Shown: positions 27,012-36,733, counted from the stretch's first letter. The stretch: 64,000 nt of DNA from an uncultured Candidatus Melainabacteria bacterium (GCA_934718085.1 CAKUZL010000004.1:101544-165543); one strand, 5' to 3'. The notes: generated by a model from the letters alone, not told the origin. Numbers and translations are program-made.

Positions 27012-27485
27012 TTAATTTTTATGTTTCAAAAACTCGTCTCGAGGAGTGTTCATCGATTCGGTTTTGATTTTCAAATTACCGTCCGAGTCGGGACCGATTA
27101 TAAAATATGCCGAAAACGACCCGCCGGGGGACGGATTTCTTGTCGCATCGAGTTTAAAATCCTCACCGCTTCGCGAAACTTTTAAATCGGAATACGAATT
27201 TTTATAACGAGCCAGTTTACCGAATTTTCTGTTTTTTGCAGCCTCTTTTTTATAAATGTCAAAAGGAATTTTTACGCTCTCGACACTTCCGTCCTTTTTC
27301 TCGACAACCCTGTATATCGCGGGTGATCCCGAATAATATTTTGCAAACAAATCCTTGTCAAAACTGTTCGCGGACTTTACATAGTTATCAAAAAACGTTA
27401 AAACCTCATCTGCAGTATATTCCGCAAAAACAACGCTCACGGAGCTCAAACACACAATAGAAAAAATCAATAAAAAACGTTTCAT
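27012..27485 (-). CDS. Small secreted hypothetical protein
   Basis: A 157-residue product with a signal peptide (MKRFLLIFSIVCLSSVSVVFA). The mature domain has a helical start (ADEVLTFFDNYVKSANSFDKDLFAKYYS), followed by beta strands, a pattern compatible with an NTF2/SnoaL-like fold, but without a decisive motif. It has a good AAAGGAAAA ribosome binding site. It lies directly downstream of the rpoC2 terminator on the same strand, so any read-through from the RNA polymerase operon would reach it. Confidence 0.6.
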   Translation of the reverse strand: MKRFLLIFSIVCLSSVSVVFAEYTADEVLTFFDNYVKSANSFDKDLFAKYYSGSPAIYRVVEKKDGSVESVKIPFDIYKKEAAKNRKFGKLARYKNSYSDLKVSRSGEDFKLDATRNPSPGGSFSAYFIIGPDSDGNLKIKTESMNTPRDEFLKHKN

Positions 27486-27500
27486 AATATTTTCCTTTCA

Positions 27501-27534
27501 AAAAAAGCGGGTATAAATGAATTATACCCGCTTT
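27501..27534 (-). terminator. Intrinsic terminator after rpoC2
   Basis: A 13-bp perfect stem (27504-27516 with 27522-27534, AAAGCGGGTATAA and its complement) with a 5-base loop, followed on the minus strand by a run of T. It ends the rpoB-rpoC1-rpoC2 operon. Confidence 0.9.
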
Positions 27535-27543
27535 AAAGGAAAA

Positions 27544-30500
27544 TTAATCCGACAGGAAGTCAGGTGCGCCGAACATACCCTCAATCTCTTCCAATATCGC
27601 GGAAGGTTTGCGAGCCGTGTTCTTAGCCGCTGCACGCTTTTGAGCTTCCATATCTTTTTCTTCCGACGCGTGCGTCAAATGGTAAAATCCGGTACCCGCG
27701 GGGATTAAACGTCCGATAATGACATTTTCTTTCAATCCTCTGAGCAAGTCCTTCTTGCCTTCGACTGCAACTTCGGTAAGAATTCTCGTCGTTTCCTGGA
27801 ACGATGCCGCCGAAATGAAGCTTTCCGTATTCAAACTTGCCTTGGTGATACCGAGAAGGACAAATTCGAATGTTGCGGGAACGCCACCTGCTTCCTCGAC
27901 CGCCTTGTTTTCGGCTTCGAGAGTCTTCAACTCGAGGAACTCGCCCGGCAACAATTTCGTGTCGTTGGGTTCGAGAACCTTAACTTTCTTGGTCATCTGA
28001 CGAACGATGACTTCAACGTGTTTATCCGCAATGTCAACACCTTGCGAACGATAAACTCTTTGAACTTCGTCAACCAGATATTGTTGAACAGCTTCGACTC
28101 CGCAAAGACGAATTACGTCATGAGGGTTCAAAGGACCGTCGGTCAACGGCATACCGGGAACGATATGAGCACCGTTTTCAACCACGATGTGAGCGTCGAT
28201 GGCACACTTTATTTCGTGTCTTCCGGTATCGTTTACGATGTACAACGAAGGAACATCGTCTTCGGTAACGACTTCCGCCGTACCTTCGATTTCCGAAACA
28301 ATCGCGCAATCTTTCGGTTTTCTTGCTTCCAAAAGTTCTTCTACACGAGGCAAACCTTGAACGATGTCACCGGTTTTTTGTCTTTCGAAGACCAATGTCG
28401 CGATAATATCACCTCTGAGAACCAACGCTCCGTTTGCGACCTGAAGCATGGTACCGGGGCTGATAAGGTAGGGTCTACCCATTCTTATCGTTACGGAGTT
28501 TTTGTCGGACTTGGTAACAAGACCCGAAACATCAGCCTCTTCGCCCGATTTCGATATCACGGATTCCGTTTTGACAAAGTTTCCTTCTTTTACGGTCGGC
28601 TCGGACTTTAAGTTATAAGTCTTTTCGAAGCTTTCCGAAACAAGGATAAGTCTTCTTACATCGGGGTTTTCGGAATTCAAACTTACGACACCGTCGTTTA
28701 CCGCAAGAACTTTTGTCTTTGCAACGGGAGTTTTAGCGTCGATAATTTGACCATCTTCGACAAGCAATTCCGTTTGTAACGACGACAATGTTTTCGATTG
28801 ACCTTCCGTTTCTCTTCTGATAATAAGGTTTTCGAGAACAACGATTTTAATGTTGTTGTCGTCAAGCTCGACCATACCTTTCAAATGGCTCAAATAACCT
28901 TGCATTTGGAGAACGAGACTCGTTCTTGTCAAAATCGCACCGTCAAAGTTTCTGACTCTTGCGCCGTCTTTGAACTGCAACTGAGTTACGGGAACAATAC
29001 TGATAGCGTCGTCCGCCGATTCGAACTTAATCGAAACTTCCTTAGGAGCAACTTCAAACTGCTGAATAGGTCTTACCAATATTTGAACGGGTCTGTTGGC
29101 AATGGTTTCTTCGTCGATTGTCGAAACATCGAAATCTTCCTGTACATCATCGAGATCCGCAGGATCGGAATCCGAATCCATAATCATGACAACCGAAAGT
29201 TCTTTTGCTTTGACTTTCGGAGCAATAACCGTTCCGGGTTGAAGAATTTCGCCTTCTTCGACTTTCAAATCGTTTATCGAAGACAAAGTGAACATTTCCC
29301 CGGGTCTGATAACGACTTCGTGAATACAATCGTTGAATTCTTTGATTTCCACGATACCGTCGATGTTGGTGTACAAATCTTTTACGACTTCAGTTCCGGC
29401 TTCGACATAAGTACCGGATTCAACCATCTTCAACGACGAATCTTTGTTGCTGAGTTGGTGAATTTCTTCGGGAATGAATATCACGTTACCGGGTTTTGTG
29501 ATGATTTGATTGTCATCGACTTCAACACCGTTGTATCTGATTTCACCGCCCGACATTACGGAATATTCGTCGTCTATAAGTTCGGCAATAATCATTCCGT
29601 TTTCGACCGTCGTATCTACGGGAGACTTCACGATATATTTTTCGCCGGTTTCTTCAACCGTCCAAATCTGTTCTTTCTTGGTGGCTTCGAAAGTTGCGTT
29701 CGAAGGAGAAATCGAAGCGATTACGATGGTAAGCTCTTTACCCGAAACAATCTTTCTGATTTTTTTGCCTTCAAATACAGCATCTTCGACAACCAAAGAT
29801 TCTCCGACTCGGACTTCACCTCCGTGTTCGGAAGAAATATTGATTTCTGCCAATTTTTCTCCGGTTTTGATTTTCTGTTTATCTTCGACGAGAATTTTCG
29901 AACCGCCGGGAAGGTTGTAAACGTCACCGCCCAAAACCCAAATAATTCCGCTTTTGTTTGACGTTCTGGACACGTTGCCCTGTCTGTCTTTCTTTTCGTC
30001 CGCAACAAAATCCTGGAATTGAATTTCACCCGAAATATCGGTCGTAATATCCTTTTGAGCCTTTTCGGTCAAACGGCTTCCCGAACCCGAAGAAACAGGT
30101 TCGTAAACGGCGAGTTCTTCACCTTTTTTGACGACCTGCCCTTGAGCCGCAAATACCGTAGCTCCCGCGGGAACATGATATTTGTATGTTTTCTTTTCGG
30201 TTTTCAACTGGATATCGGCTTCGGTAGTCGTAACCAATACATCGTTTCCGTGACGGGTTCTGAAATCTTTTACGGGAATTTTGTTCAAAATTTCGCCGTC
30301 CGCGTCGGCTTTTACGTGAACCATAGCCCCCGAACCTTTAAATACACCGCCGGTGTGGAAGGTTCTCATGGTAAGCTGTGTACCGGGTTCCCCGATTGAC
30401 TGAGCCGCAATGATACCGATTGCTTCGCCTTCGTCAACGGGTTTTTGGGTTGTCATCGCCCATCCGTAACACTTTTGGCAAACACCGTACTCGAGTCCGC

Positions 30501-31386
30501 AAGTCAAAGGCGAACGAACAAGCAATTCATTGATTTCGATATCTTCAATCTTGCGAAGATCGTCTCTGTCAATTGTCTTGTTTTTTGCTACAACAACATT
30601 ACCGTCTTCGTCTTTGATGTCTTCCGCGACGGTTCTGCCTAAAAGTCTGTCCTTCAAAGGAACAACAACCTTATCGCCGTCAAATACGGATTTCATTTTT
30701 ATCGCTTTATCCGTTCCGCAATCTTCCGCACGAATGATAACGTCTTGAGCGACGTCAACCAAACGTCTGGTCAAATACCCGGAATCGGCTGTTTTCAACG
30801 CGGTGTCAACCAACCCTTTACGAGCACCGTAACTCGAAATAATGTATTCGGTAACGCTCAAACCTTCCTTAAAGTTCGATTTAATCGGCAAGTCGATGAT
30901 TTGACCTTGTGCGTCCGCCATCAGACCTCTCATTCCGACAAGCTGCGAAACCTGAGAAAGGTTACCTCTTGCTCCCGAAAACGTCATCATATAAACCGGG
31001 TTAAGTTTGTCGAAGTTTGAAACAACGTTTTCCGTAAGTTTTGCAGTCGTTTCCGACCAGGTATCGATGACCTTCGTATATCTTTCGACTTCGGTAATTT
31101 CACCTTTCAAATATCTGTGAGTGGATTTTGCAATCTCGTTTTCGGCTTCTTTTAAAAGAGCTTTTTTTACGGGAGGAACCGACAAATCAGCGATGGATAT
31201 AGTCGTTCCCGCTTTGGTTGCGTATCTGAAACCCAAGTTTTTAAGGTTATTTGCAAGCTCTGCAGTCTTTGCTCCGCCCCATTCGAGATATATTTGCGAA
31301 AGCAGGTTATTGAGCGACTTTTTGTTCATCTGCTCATTGATAAACTCAACTTTCTTTTTTGTATTTTTATTCTTTAACGTTTCCAT
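27544..31386 (-). CDS. rpoC2: DNA-directed RNA polymerase subunit beta'' (RpoC2, cyanobacterial type)
   Basis: C-terminal part of beta', about 1280 residues. It begins just before YLEWGGAKTAELANNLKNLGFRYA, contains the zinc site formed by EDCGT, PLTC and GVCQKC, and the first trigger-loop helix (IGEPGTQLTMRTFHTGG, about residues 335-350). Between that helix and DIVQGLPRVEELLEARKPK (about residue 1010) lies an insertion of roughly 655 residues made of repeated beta-rich barrel-sandwich units, matching cyanobacterial SI3 in place and size. The start is ATG 31386 with AAGGTG before it; a GTG at 31398 is the alternative. rpoC1 ends 24 bp upstream with its own TAA, so the split is real and not a single-base frameshift. 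Confidence 0.96.
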   Translation of the reverse strand: METLKNKNTKKKVEFINEQMNKKSLNNLLSQIYLEWGGAKTAELANNLKNLGFRYATKAGTTISIADLSVPPVKKALLKEAENEIAKSTHRYLKGEITEVERYTKVIDTWSETTAKLTENVVSNFDKLNPVYMMTFSGARGNLSQVSQLVGMRGLMADAQGQIIDLPIKSNFKEGLSVTEYIISSYGARKGLVDTALKTADSGYLTRRLVDVAQDVIIRAEDCGTDKAIKMKSVFDGDKVVVPLKDRLLGRTVAEDIKDEDGNVVVAKNKTIDRDDLRKIEDIEINELLVRSPLTCGLEYGVCQKCYGWAMTTQKPVDEGEAIGIIAAQSIGEPGTQLTMRTFHTGGVFKGSGAMVHVKADADGEILNKIPVKDFRTRHGNDVLVTTTEADIQLKTEKKTYKYHVPAGATVFAAQGQVVKKGEELAVYEPVSSGSGSRLTEKAQKDITTDISGEIQFQDFVADEKKDRQGNVSRTSNKSGIIWVLGGDVYNLPGGSKILVEDKQKIKTGEKLAEINISSEHGGEVRVGESLVVEDAVFEGKKIRKIVSGKELTIVIASISPSNATFEATKKEQIWTVEETGEKYIVKSPVDTTVENGMIIAELIDDEYSVMSGGEIRYNGVEVDDNQIITKPGNVIFIPEEIHQLSNKDSSLKMVESGTYVEAGTEVVKDLYTNIDGIVEIKEFNDCIHEVVIRPGEMFTLSSINDLKVEEGEILQPGTVIAPKVKAKELSVVMIMDSDSDPADLDDVQEDFDVSTIDEETIANRPVQILVRPIQQFEVAPKEVSIKFESADDAISIVPVTQLQFKDGARVRNFDGAILTRTSLVLQMQGYLSHLKGMVELDDNNIKIVVLENLIIRRETEGQSKTLSSLQTELLVEDGQIIDAKTPVAKTKVLAVNDGVVSLNSENPDVRRLILVSESFEKTYNLKSEPTVKEGNFVKTESVISKSGEEADVSGLVTKSDKNSVTIRMGRPYLISPGTMLQVANGALVLRGDIIATLVFERQKTGDIVQGLPRVEELLEARKPKDCAIVSEIEGTAEVVTEDDVPSLYIVNDTGRHEIKCAIDAHIVVENGAHIVPGMPLTDGPLNPHDVIRLCGVEAVQQYLVDEVQRVYRSQGVDIADKHVEVIVRQMTKKVKVLEPNDTKLLPGEFLELKTLEAENKAVEEAGGVPATFEFVLLGITKASLNTESFISAASFQETTRILTEVAVEGKKDLLRGLKENVIIGRLIPAGTGFYHLTHASEEKDMEAQKRAAAKNTARKPSAILEEIEGMFGAPDFLSD

Positions 31387-31410
31387 TTTTTCTTTCACCT
31401 TACACTGTTA

Positions 31411-33126
31411 TTACGAGCAAACAACCGATTTTCTCACGGTTTCGTTGAATATAATTCTTCCGACGGTCGTTTCGAATCTCTTTCCGTCTTCGTCTCTGAC
31501 GACAATTTTCTCGTGCAATCCGATAATTCCGGTATCATAAGCCGACACCGCGTCATCAAAGCTGTAGAAGTAGTGAAGATCTTTCGATTCGTCGTTCTTC
31601 ATCAGGGTCAGGTAGTACATACCGAAGACCATGTCCTGAGAAGGAGTTATAATCGGTTTACCCGTAGCGGGCGCCAATATGTTGTTTGTTGCCAACATCA
31701 ACATTCTCGCTTCGGTTTGAGCCTCAATCGACAAAGGTACGTGAACAGCCATTTGGTCACCGTCGAAGTCGGCGTTGAATGCCGTACATACGAGCGGGTG
31801 CAACTGAATAGCCCGACCTTCGACCAATTTAGGTTCGAATGCCTGAATACCGAGTCTGTGCAAGGTAGGAGCACGGTTCAGTAAAATCGGGTGTCCGTCG
31901 ATTACTTCTTCCAATATGTCCCAAACAACCGCTTCGGAACGTTCAATTTTCTTCTTTGCGGATTTGATGTTTTGTACCAAACCTCTTTCGATAAGTTTAT
32001 TAACGACAAAAGGTTTAAAAAGTTCGATTGCCATTTCCTTCGGCAAACCGCACTGGTTAAGCGAAAGTTGAGGACCTACGACGATTACGGAACGCCCCGA
32101 ATAGTCAACACGTTTACCGAGAAGGTTTTGTCTGAAACGACCTTGTTTACCTTCGATAATGTTGCTCAGGGATTTCAAAGGTCTGTTGTTGGGACCTACA
32201 ACCGTTCTGCCGCGTCTGCCGTTGTCTATCAACGCATCTACGGCTTCCTGCAACATACGTTTTTCGTTTCTTACGATAATTTCGGGGGCACCCATCTCGA
32301 GCAATCTCAACAAACGATTGTTTCTGTTGATAACTCTTCTGTACAAATCGTTCAAATCCGACGTCGCAAAACGTCCGCCGTCCAACTGAACCATAGGTCT
32401 CAAATCCGGAGGAGTTACCGGCAACACGTCCATTATAAGCCACGTGGGCTCGGTATTGCTTGCCTGCAAAGATTCCATCAAACGCAATCTTTTGATAAGT
32501 TTCGCCTTCTTTTGAACCGATCCGCCCGCAGATTCGAGCATTTCACGAATTTTTACTATTTCTTCGTTCAAAACGATTTCCGAAAGCAGCTCTTTTATCG
32601 CTTCCGCCCCGATTCCGACACGAAGTTCGCTTTCTTCGTGTTCGACCATAAAGTCTTCGTATTCTTCTTCGGTCAAAAGTTGGAACTTTTTAAATCCGCT
32701 GTCCGCAGGTTCTATAACGACATAACTGTTGAAATAAATAACCTGTTCCAAATCTTTCAACGTCATATCGAGCAACAATCCGAGGTAGCTCGGTATTCCC
32801 TTCAAAAACCAGATGTGAGAAACAGGTGCGGCAAGTTTAATATGCCCCATTCTGTGTCTTCTGACTTTCGAATCCGTTACCTCAACGCCGCAACGTTCGC
32901 AAATTATTCCTTTGTGACGAACTCTTTTATACTTTCCGCAATAGCACTCCCAGTCCTTCGTAGGTCCGAAAATTCTTTCGCAAAACAATCCGTCGCGTTC
33001 GGGCTTCAAAGTACGGTAATTTATAGTTTCAGGTTTTGTCACTTCCCCGTACGACCATTTTAATATGCGTTCGGGAGAAGCTATGCTGATTCTTATATAA
33101 TCAAAATAATCTATGCATGTAGACAT
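31411..33126 (-). CDS. rpoC1: DNA-directed RNA polymerase subunit gamma (RpoC1, cyanobacterial type)
   Basis: N-terminal part of beta', 571 residues. It carries the zinc finger C61, C63, C76, C79, the RNA-polymerase core motif GKRVDYSGRSVIVVGPQL, and the catalytic magnesium loop NADFDGDQ (residues 451-458). It ends shortly after the ITPSQDMVFGMYYLTL segment, where cyanobacterial RpoC1 ends. Non-split bacteria encode this and rpoC2 as one protein of about 1200-1400 aa. It sits 21 bp after rpoB, with AGGAG about 12 bases before the ATG. Confidence 0.97.
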   Translation of the reverse strand: MSTCIDYFDYIRISIASPERILKWSYGEVTKPETINYRTLKPERDGLFCERIFGPTKDWECYCGKYKRVRHKGIICERCGVEVTDSKVRRHRMGHIKLAAPVSHIWFLKGIPSYLGLLLDMTLKDLEQVIYFNSYVVIEPADSGFKKFQLLTEEEYEDFMVEHEESELRVGIGAEAIKELLSEIVLNEEIVKIREMLESAGGSVQKKAKLIKRLRLMESLQASNTEPTWLIMDVLPVTPPDLRPMVQLDGGRFATSDLNDLYRRVINRNNRLLRLLEMGAPEIIVRNEKRMLQEAVDALIDNGRRGRTVVGPNNRPLKSLSNIIEGKQGRFRQNLLGKRVDYSGRSVIVVGPQLSLNQCGLPKEMAIELFKPFVVNKLIERGLVQNIKSAKKKIERSEAVVWDILEEVIDGHPILLNRAPTLHRLGIQAFEPKLVEGRAIQLHPLVCTAFNADFDGDQMAVHVPLSIEAQTEARMLMLATNNILAPATGKPIITPSQDMVFGMYYLTLMKNDESKDLHYFYSFDDAVSAYDTGIIGLHEKIVVRDEDGKRFETTVGRIIFNETVRKSVVCS

Positions 33127-33147
33127 TATTTTTTGTTTCTCCTATTC

Positions 33148-36100
33148 CTAATCTTTGAACGATCCCGATGTTTCAAAGAAATTTATGTTCAACAAGTCCG
33201 AATCAATGTCGGAAAGAGTTCTCTTCGGTGCCGATTTTCTGATATCGTCCGTATCAGTCATCAAATCGACTTCTTGTCCGTCTTTCTTTGCAACGGTAAT
33301 ATCGAGACCGATACTTTGAAGTTCTCTCACCAAGACCTTGAACGACTCGGGAATACCCGGACGAGGTATGTTTTCGCCCTTGACGATCGCTTCGTAAGCT
33401 CGCGAACGTCCGTTCACGTCGTCGGATTTTATCGTAAGCATTTCCTGCAACGTGTAAGCCGCGCCGTATGCTTCCAAAGCCCAAACTTCCATTTCACCGA
33501 ATCTTTGTCCGCCGAATTGAGCCTTACCGCCCAACGGTTGTTGCGTTACCAACGAGTACGGCCCTGTGCTTCTTGCGTGAATCTTATCGTCTACAAGGTG
33601 GACAAGTTTCAGGAAGTACGTCAAACCTACCGATACGGGTTGGTCAAATTTTTCGCCGGTTCTTCCGTCTGTCAGAATTATTTTTCCGTCTTCACCGACC
33701 CAGTCGCAACCGGATTCCTTGATACCTCTGAGCAATTCCGCTTTCGTAGCAATTTCGGATTGGTTTTCTCCGTACATTTCGTCGAACGAAGGTGCTTCAT
33801 AATAATCTCCGGTTAAGTAAGCCGCCAAACCGAGCAAACATTCGTAAGTTTGTCCGACGTTCATCCGAGAAGGTACACCCAACGGGTCAAGAACAATGTC
33901 GACAGGCGTGCCGTCAGGCAAGAAAGGCATATCTTCTCTGGGCAAAATCTTCGAAACGATACCTTTGTTTCCGTGTCTTCCGGACAATTTGTCACCTATC
34001 GAGACTTTACGTTTTTGAGCAATATAAACTCTGATTACAGTATTTGCTCCGGGAGGAAGTTCGTCTCCTTTTTCTCTGTCAAAAACTTTGACGTCGACGA
34101 CTCTTCCGCCTTCTCCGTGAGGAACTCTCAAAGAATTATCTTTGACGTCGCGAGCTTTTTCCGCAAAAATTGCTCTCAAAAGTTTTTCTTCGGGAGGATG
34201 TTCGGATTCACCTTTCGGCGTGACTTTTCCTACCAAAATATCATCTGCGTAAACTCTTGCCCCGATTCTTACGATACCTCTTTCGTCGAGGTGTCTCAAA
34301 GATTCTTCCGAAACGTTCGGAACTTCTCTTGTTATTTCTTCGGGTCCGAGCTTCGTTTGTCTTGCGTCTATTTCGAGTTTTTCAACGTGAACCGATGTGA
34401 ATACGTCGTCTTGAACCAATCTTTCGCTGATAAGGATAGCATCCTCGAAGTTATAACCTTCCCAAGGCATATACGCCACAAGAACGTTCTTTCCGAGAGA
34501 CAACTCTCCGCCGCTGGTTGAAGCACCGTCCGCCAAAACGTCGCCGGCTTTGACTTTTTGATGTTCCCTGACTATCGGACGTTGGTTGATGCAGGTATCC
34601 TGGTTGCTTCTTACGTATTTCATAAGAACATGTCTGTGAGCTTTGCCTGCGGTGTCGCGAACAATAATTTCTTCACCGGAAACCGCAACGACCGTTCCGT
34701 CAACTTCCGACACAACAACCATTCCGGAGTCTTTTGCGACACGTTTTTCAAGCCCCGTTCCGACAACCGGTCTTTCCGTTACGAGCAAAGGAACCGCCTG
34801 ACGTTGCATGTTGGAGCCCATCAATGCACGGTTCGCGTCATCGTGTTCGATAAACGGAATAATCGATGTTGCAACCGAAATAACCTGAATAGGCGAAACA
34901 CCGACATAGTCGACCTTTGAAGAATCTCCCATCGTAAATTCCGATTTATATCTGACAGGAACCTGTTCGGACTTGATGGTTCTGTCTTTGTTCAACATAA
35001 TGTCCGAAGGAGCAACACGTACGTTTTCTTCTTCGTCCGCACTCATGTAATGAACTTCGTCCGTAACTTTTCCGTCTTTTACGACAAAGTAAGGAGTTTC
35101 GATAAATCCGTAGTCGTTTACTTTTGCGTGTGTAGCCAATGAACCTATCAAACCTGCGTTAGGACCTTCGGGAGTTTCTATCGGGCAAATACGTCCGTAG
35201 TGCGAAGGGTGAATGTCTCTGACCGCAAATCCCGCTCTTTCTCTTACCAAACCGCCGGGTCCGAGAGCCGAAATACGTCTTTTGTGAGTCAATTCCGCCA
35301 AAGGATTGGTTTGATCCATGAACTGGGACAACTGAGACGACCCGAAAAATTCTTTCAAAGAAGCAATCAAAGGCTTCGTATTCAAAAGGTTTACGGGGGT
35401 CAAGGTTTCCGAATTTTGAAGAGTCATTCTTTCCTTGACGATTCTTTCTATTCTCGACAGCCCGACTCTGAATTGGTTTTGAAGCAATTCTCCGACCGAA
35501 CGAATTCTTCTGTTACCCAAGTGGTCGATGTCGTCGACGCTTCCTTCGTCGTAAGTGAGGTTGACCAGGTATTCGATAATCGCGGTCAAATCTTGAGGAG
35601 TCAACGTTCTTTGAGTTTCGGGAACGTTAAGGTTAAGTTTTTTGTTGATTTTATAACGTCCGACTCTTCCCAAATCATATTTTTTATCGTCGAAAAATCT
35701 TGCTTCGAGAATTTGTCTTCCGCCGACAGCCGATGCGGGATCACCCGGGCGAAGTTTTTTGTAAACCTCGATCAAAGCGTCTTCCGTGGTTTCCGCGGTA
35801 TCTTTTTCCAACGTCTTTTTCAAAAATTCAAAGTGAGTAAAATGCGATTCCATTTCCGAAACCGTTATGCCCAAAGCCTTTAACAACGTTGTAACAAGGA
35901 TTTTTCTGTTTTTGTCTATTTTAACGTGAATAACATCGTTTGCATCCGTTTCGATTTTCAACCATGCCCCTCTGTTGGGGATGAGAGTCGCGTTGTACAA
36001 ACGTTTTCCGGTGGGAGAAACATCTCTTTTGAAGTAAACCCCCGGCGAACGTACAATCTGCGATACAACAACACGTTCCGCGCCGTTTACGATGAAGGTA

Positions 36101-36462
36101 CCTTTGTCGGTCATCGTCGGAATATCTCCGATATAAACTTCCTGTTCTTTGATTTCACCGCTGTCACGGTTGATTAAACGAACCATGACTCGCAATTGCT
36201 TTGCGTAAGTTGCGTCATGGATTCTTGCTTCTTCCAACGTATACTTGGGATTGTCGAAAGTATAGTTGGGTAAAAAATGTAATTCCAAACGGCCGGTATA
36301 GCTCTTAATGGGAGAATACGAAAGAAATTCCTCTTTCAATCCTTCCTTTAAAAACCACTCAAAAGATTTTTTCTGAATTTCGATTAAGTCAGGCAACCAT
36401 TCTAATCGAGTGGCGGGTATCCCCATCGGCGTTACTCTTTCGGAATATGTTTTTGTTGACAT
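33148..36462 (-). CDS. rpoB: DNA-directed RNA polymerase subunit beta
   Basis: The 1104-residue beta subunit forms the roof of the active centre and the rifampicin pocket. The rifampicin region reads FFGSSQLSQFMDQTNPLAELTHKRRISALGPGGL, with the usual wild-type residues at the classic resistance positions (Asp, His and Ser equivalents are D, H and S). Length fits the compact cyanobacterial form, without the large insertions of E. coli beta. GAGGTG precedes the ATG. rplJ-rplL, the usual upstream genes, are absent; instead a divergent histidine kinase and a 291-bp regulatory region are present. Confidence 0.98.
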   Translation of the reverse strand: MSTKTYSERVTPMGIPATRLEWLPDLIEIQKKSFEWFLKEGLKEEFLSYSPIKSYTGRLELHFLPNYTFDNPKYTLEEARIHDATYAKQLRVMVRLINRDSGEIKEQEVYIGDIPTMTDKGTFIVNGAERVVVSQIVRSPGVYFKRDVSPTGKRLYNATLIPNRGAWLKIETDANDVIHVKIDKNRKILVTTLLKALGITVSEMESHFTHFEFLKKTLEKDTAETTEDALIEVYKKLRPGDPASAVGGRQILEARFFDDKKYDLGRVGRYKINKKLNLNVPETQRTLTPQDLTAIIEYLVNLTYDEGSVDDIDHLGNRRIRSVGELLQNQFRVGLSRIERIVKERMTLQNSETLTPVNLLNTKPLIASLKEFFGSSQLSQFMDQTNPLAELTHKRRISALGPGGLVRERAGFAVRDIHPSHYGRICPIETPEGPNAGLIGSLATHAKVNDYGFIETPYFVVKDGKVTDEVHYMSADEEENVRVAPSDIMLNKDRTIKSEQVPVRYKSEFTMGDSSKVDYVGVSPIQVISVATSIIPFIEHDDANRALMGSNMQRQAVPLLVTERPVVGTGLEKRVAKDSGMVVVSEVDGTVVAVSGEEIIVRDTAGKAHRHVLMKYVRSNQDTCINQRPIVREHQKVKAGDVLADGASTSGGELSLGKNVLVAYMPWEGYNFEDAILISERLVQDDVFTSVHVEKLEIDARQTKLGPEEITREVPNVSEESLRHLDERGIVRIGARVYADDILVGKVTPKGESEHPPEEKLLRAIFAEKARDVKDNSLRVPHGEGGRVVDVKVFDREKGDELPPGANTVIRVYIAQKRKVSIGDKLSGRHGNKGIVSKILPREDMPFLPDGTPVDIVLDPLGVPSRMNVGQTYECLLGLAAYLTGDYYEAPSFDEMYGENQSEIATKAELLRGIKESGCDWVGEDGKIILTDGRTGEKFDQPVSVGLTYFLKLVHLVDDKIHARSTGPYSLVTQQPLGGKAQFGGQRFGEMEVWALEAYGAAYTLQEMLTIKSDDVNGRSRAYEAIVKGENIPRPGIPESFKVLVRELQSIGLDITVAKKDGQEVDLMTDTDDIRKSAPKRTLSDIDSDLLNINFFETSGSFKD

Positions 36463-36575
36463 TTATTCACCTCGCTGTATGTGGCATACTGTACTGTATA
36501 TTTTCTGTTTTTTATTGCTGTGATTGAATTTCGGAATATACTTCCGTTAAAAAATTTGACTTTTGAAATTTTGAA

Positions 36576-36597
36576 GGGTAAATCAGACACTTTACCC
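36576..36597 (-). promoter_or_regulatory. Hairpin in the rpoB leader
   Basis: A 7-bp perfect stem, GGGTAAA/TTTACCC, with an 8-base loop, lying just after the predicted rpoB transcription start. No U-tract follows, so it is not a standard terminator. It may stabilise the leader or bind a regulator. Confidence 0.35.
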
Positions 36598-36609
36598 CCT
36601 GATTAAAAC

Positions 36610-36637
36610 ATGATATTCGCTGAATTATATCAGTCAA
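36610..36637 (-). promoter_or_regulatory. Candidate rpoBC promoter
   Basis: -35 TTGACT (36637-36632), 16-bp spacer, -10 TATCAT (36615-36610), the same hexamers as the promoter at 58359-58387. A second TATAAT (36629-36624) overlaps the spacer. The leader would be about 140 bases. Confidence 0.55.
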
Positions 36638-36674
36638 GAATAACAAAAGGACTTTTTGGGGATTTTATCAAAAC

Positions 36675-36692
36675 GTAACAATTTTTTACAAA
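36675..36692 (+). promoter_or_regulatory. HLR1-like repeat, one mismatch
   Basis: GTAACAAT, TT, TTTACAAA on the plus strand, with a 10-bp period. It differs from HLR1 by one base in the first octamer. It lies upstream of the rpoB promoter and is inverted relative to the triple repeat at 36706-36733. Confidence 0.4.
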
Positions 36693-36705
36693 AGATAATA
36701 CGTTC

Positions 36706-36733
36706 GATGTAAATTTTTGTAAAAATTTGTAAA
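36706..36733 (-). promoter_or_regulatory. HLR1 (RpaB box) triple direct repeat upstream of the sensor kinase
   Basis: On the minus strand: TTTACAAA (36733-36726), TT, TTTACAAA (36723-36716), AA, TTTACATC (36713-36706). The first two octamers match the HLR1 consensus exactly, and the third matches its core TTTACA, all with a 10-bp period. It lies 21-39 bp before the kinase start and may overlap its promoter. Confidence 0.6.

Noticed and set aside
31386..31411. Frameshift or sequencing error splitting a normal rpoC
   Set aside because: rpoC1 has its own stop followed by a ribosome binding site and a new start, and the split position, the subunit sizes and the SI3 insertion all match the natural cyanobacterial arrangement.
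36576..36597. Hairpin before rpoB as an attenuator/terminator
   Set aside because: No U-tract follows the stem on the rpoB-sense strand; kept only as a leader hairpin of unknown role.
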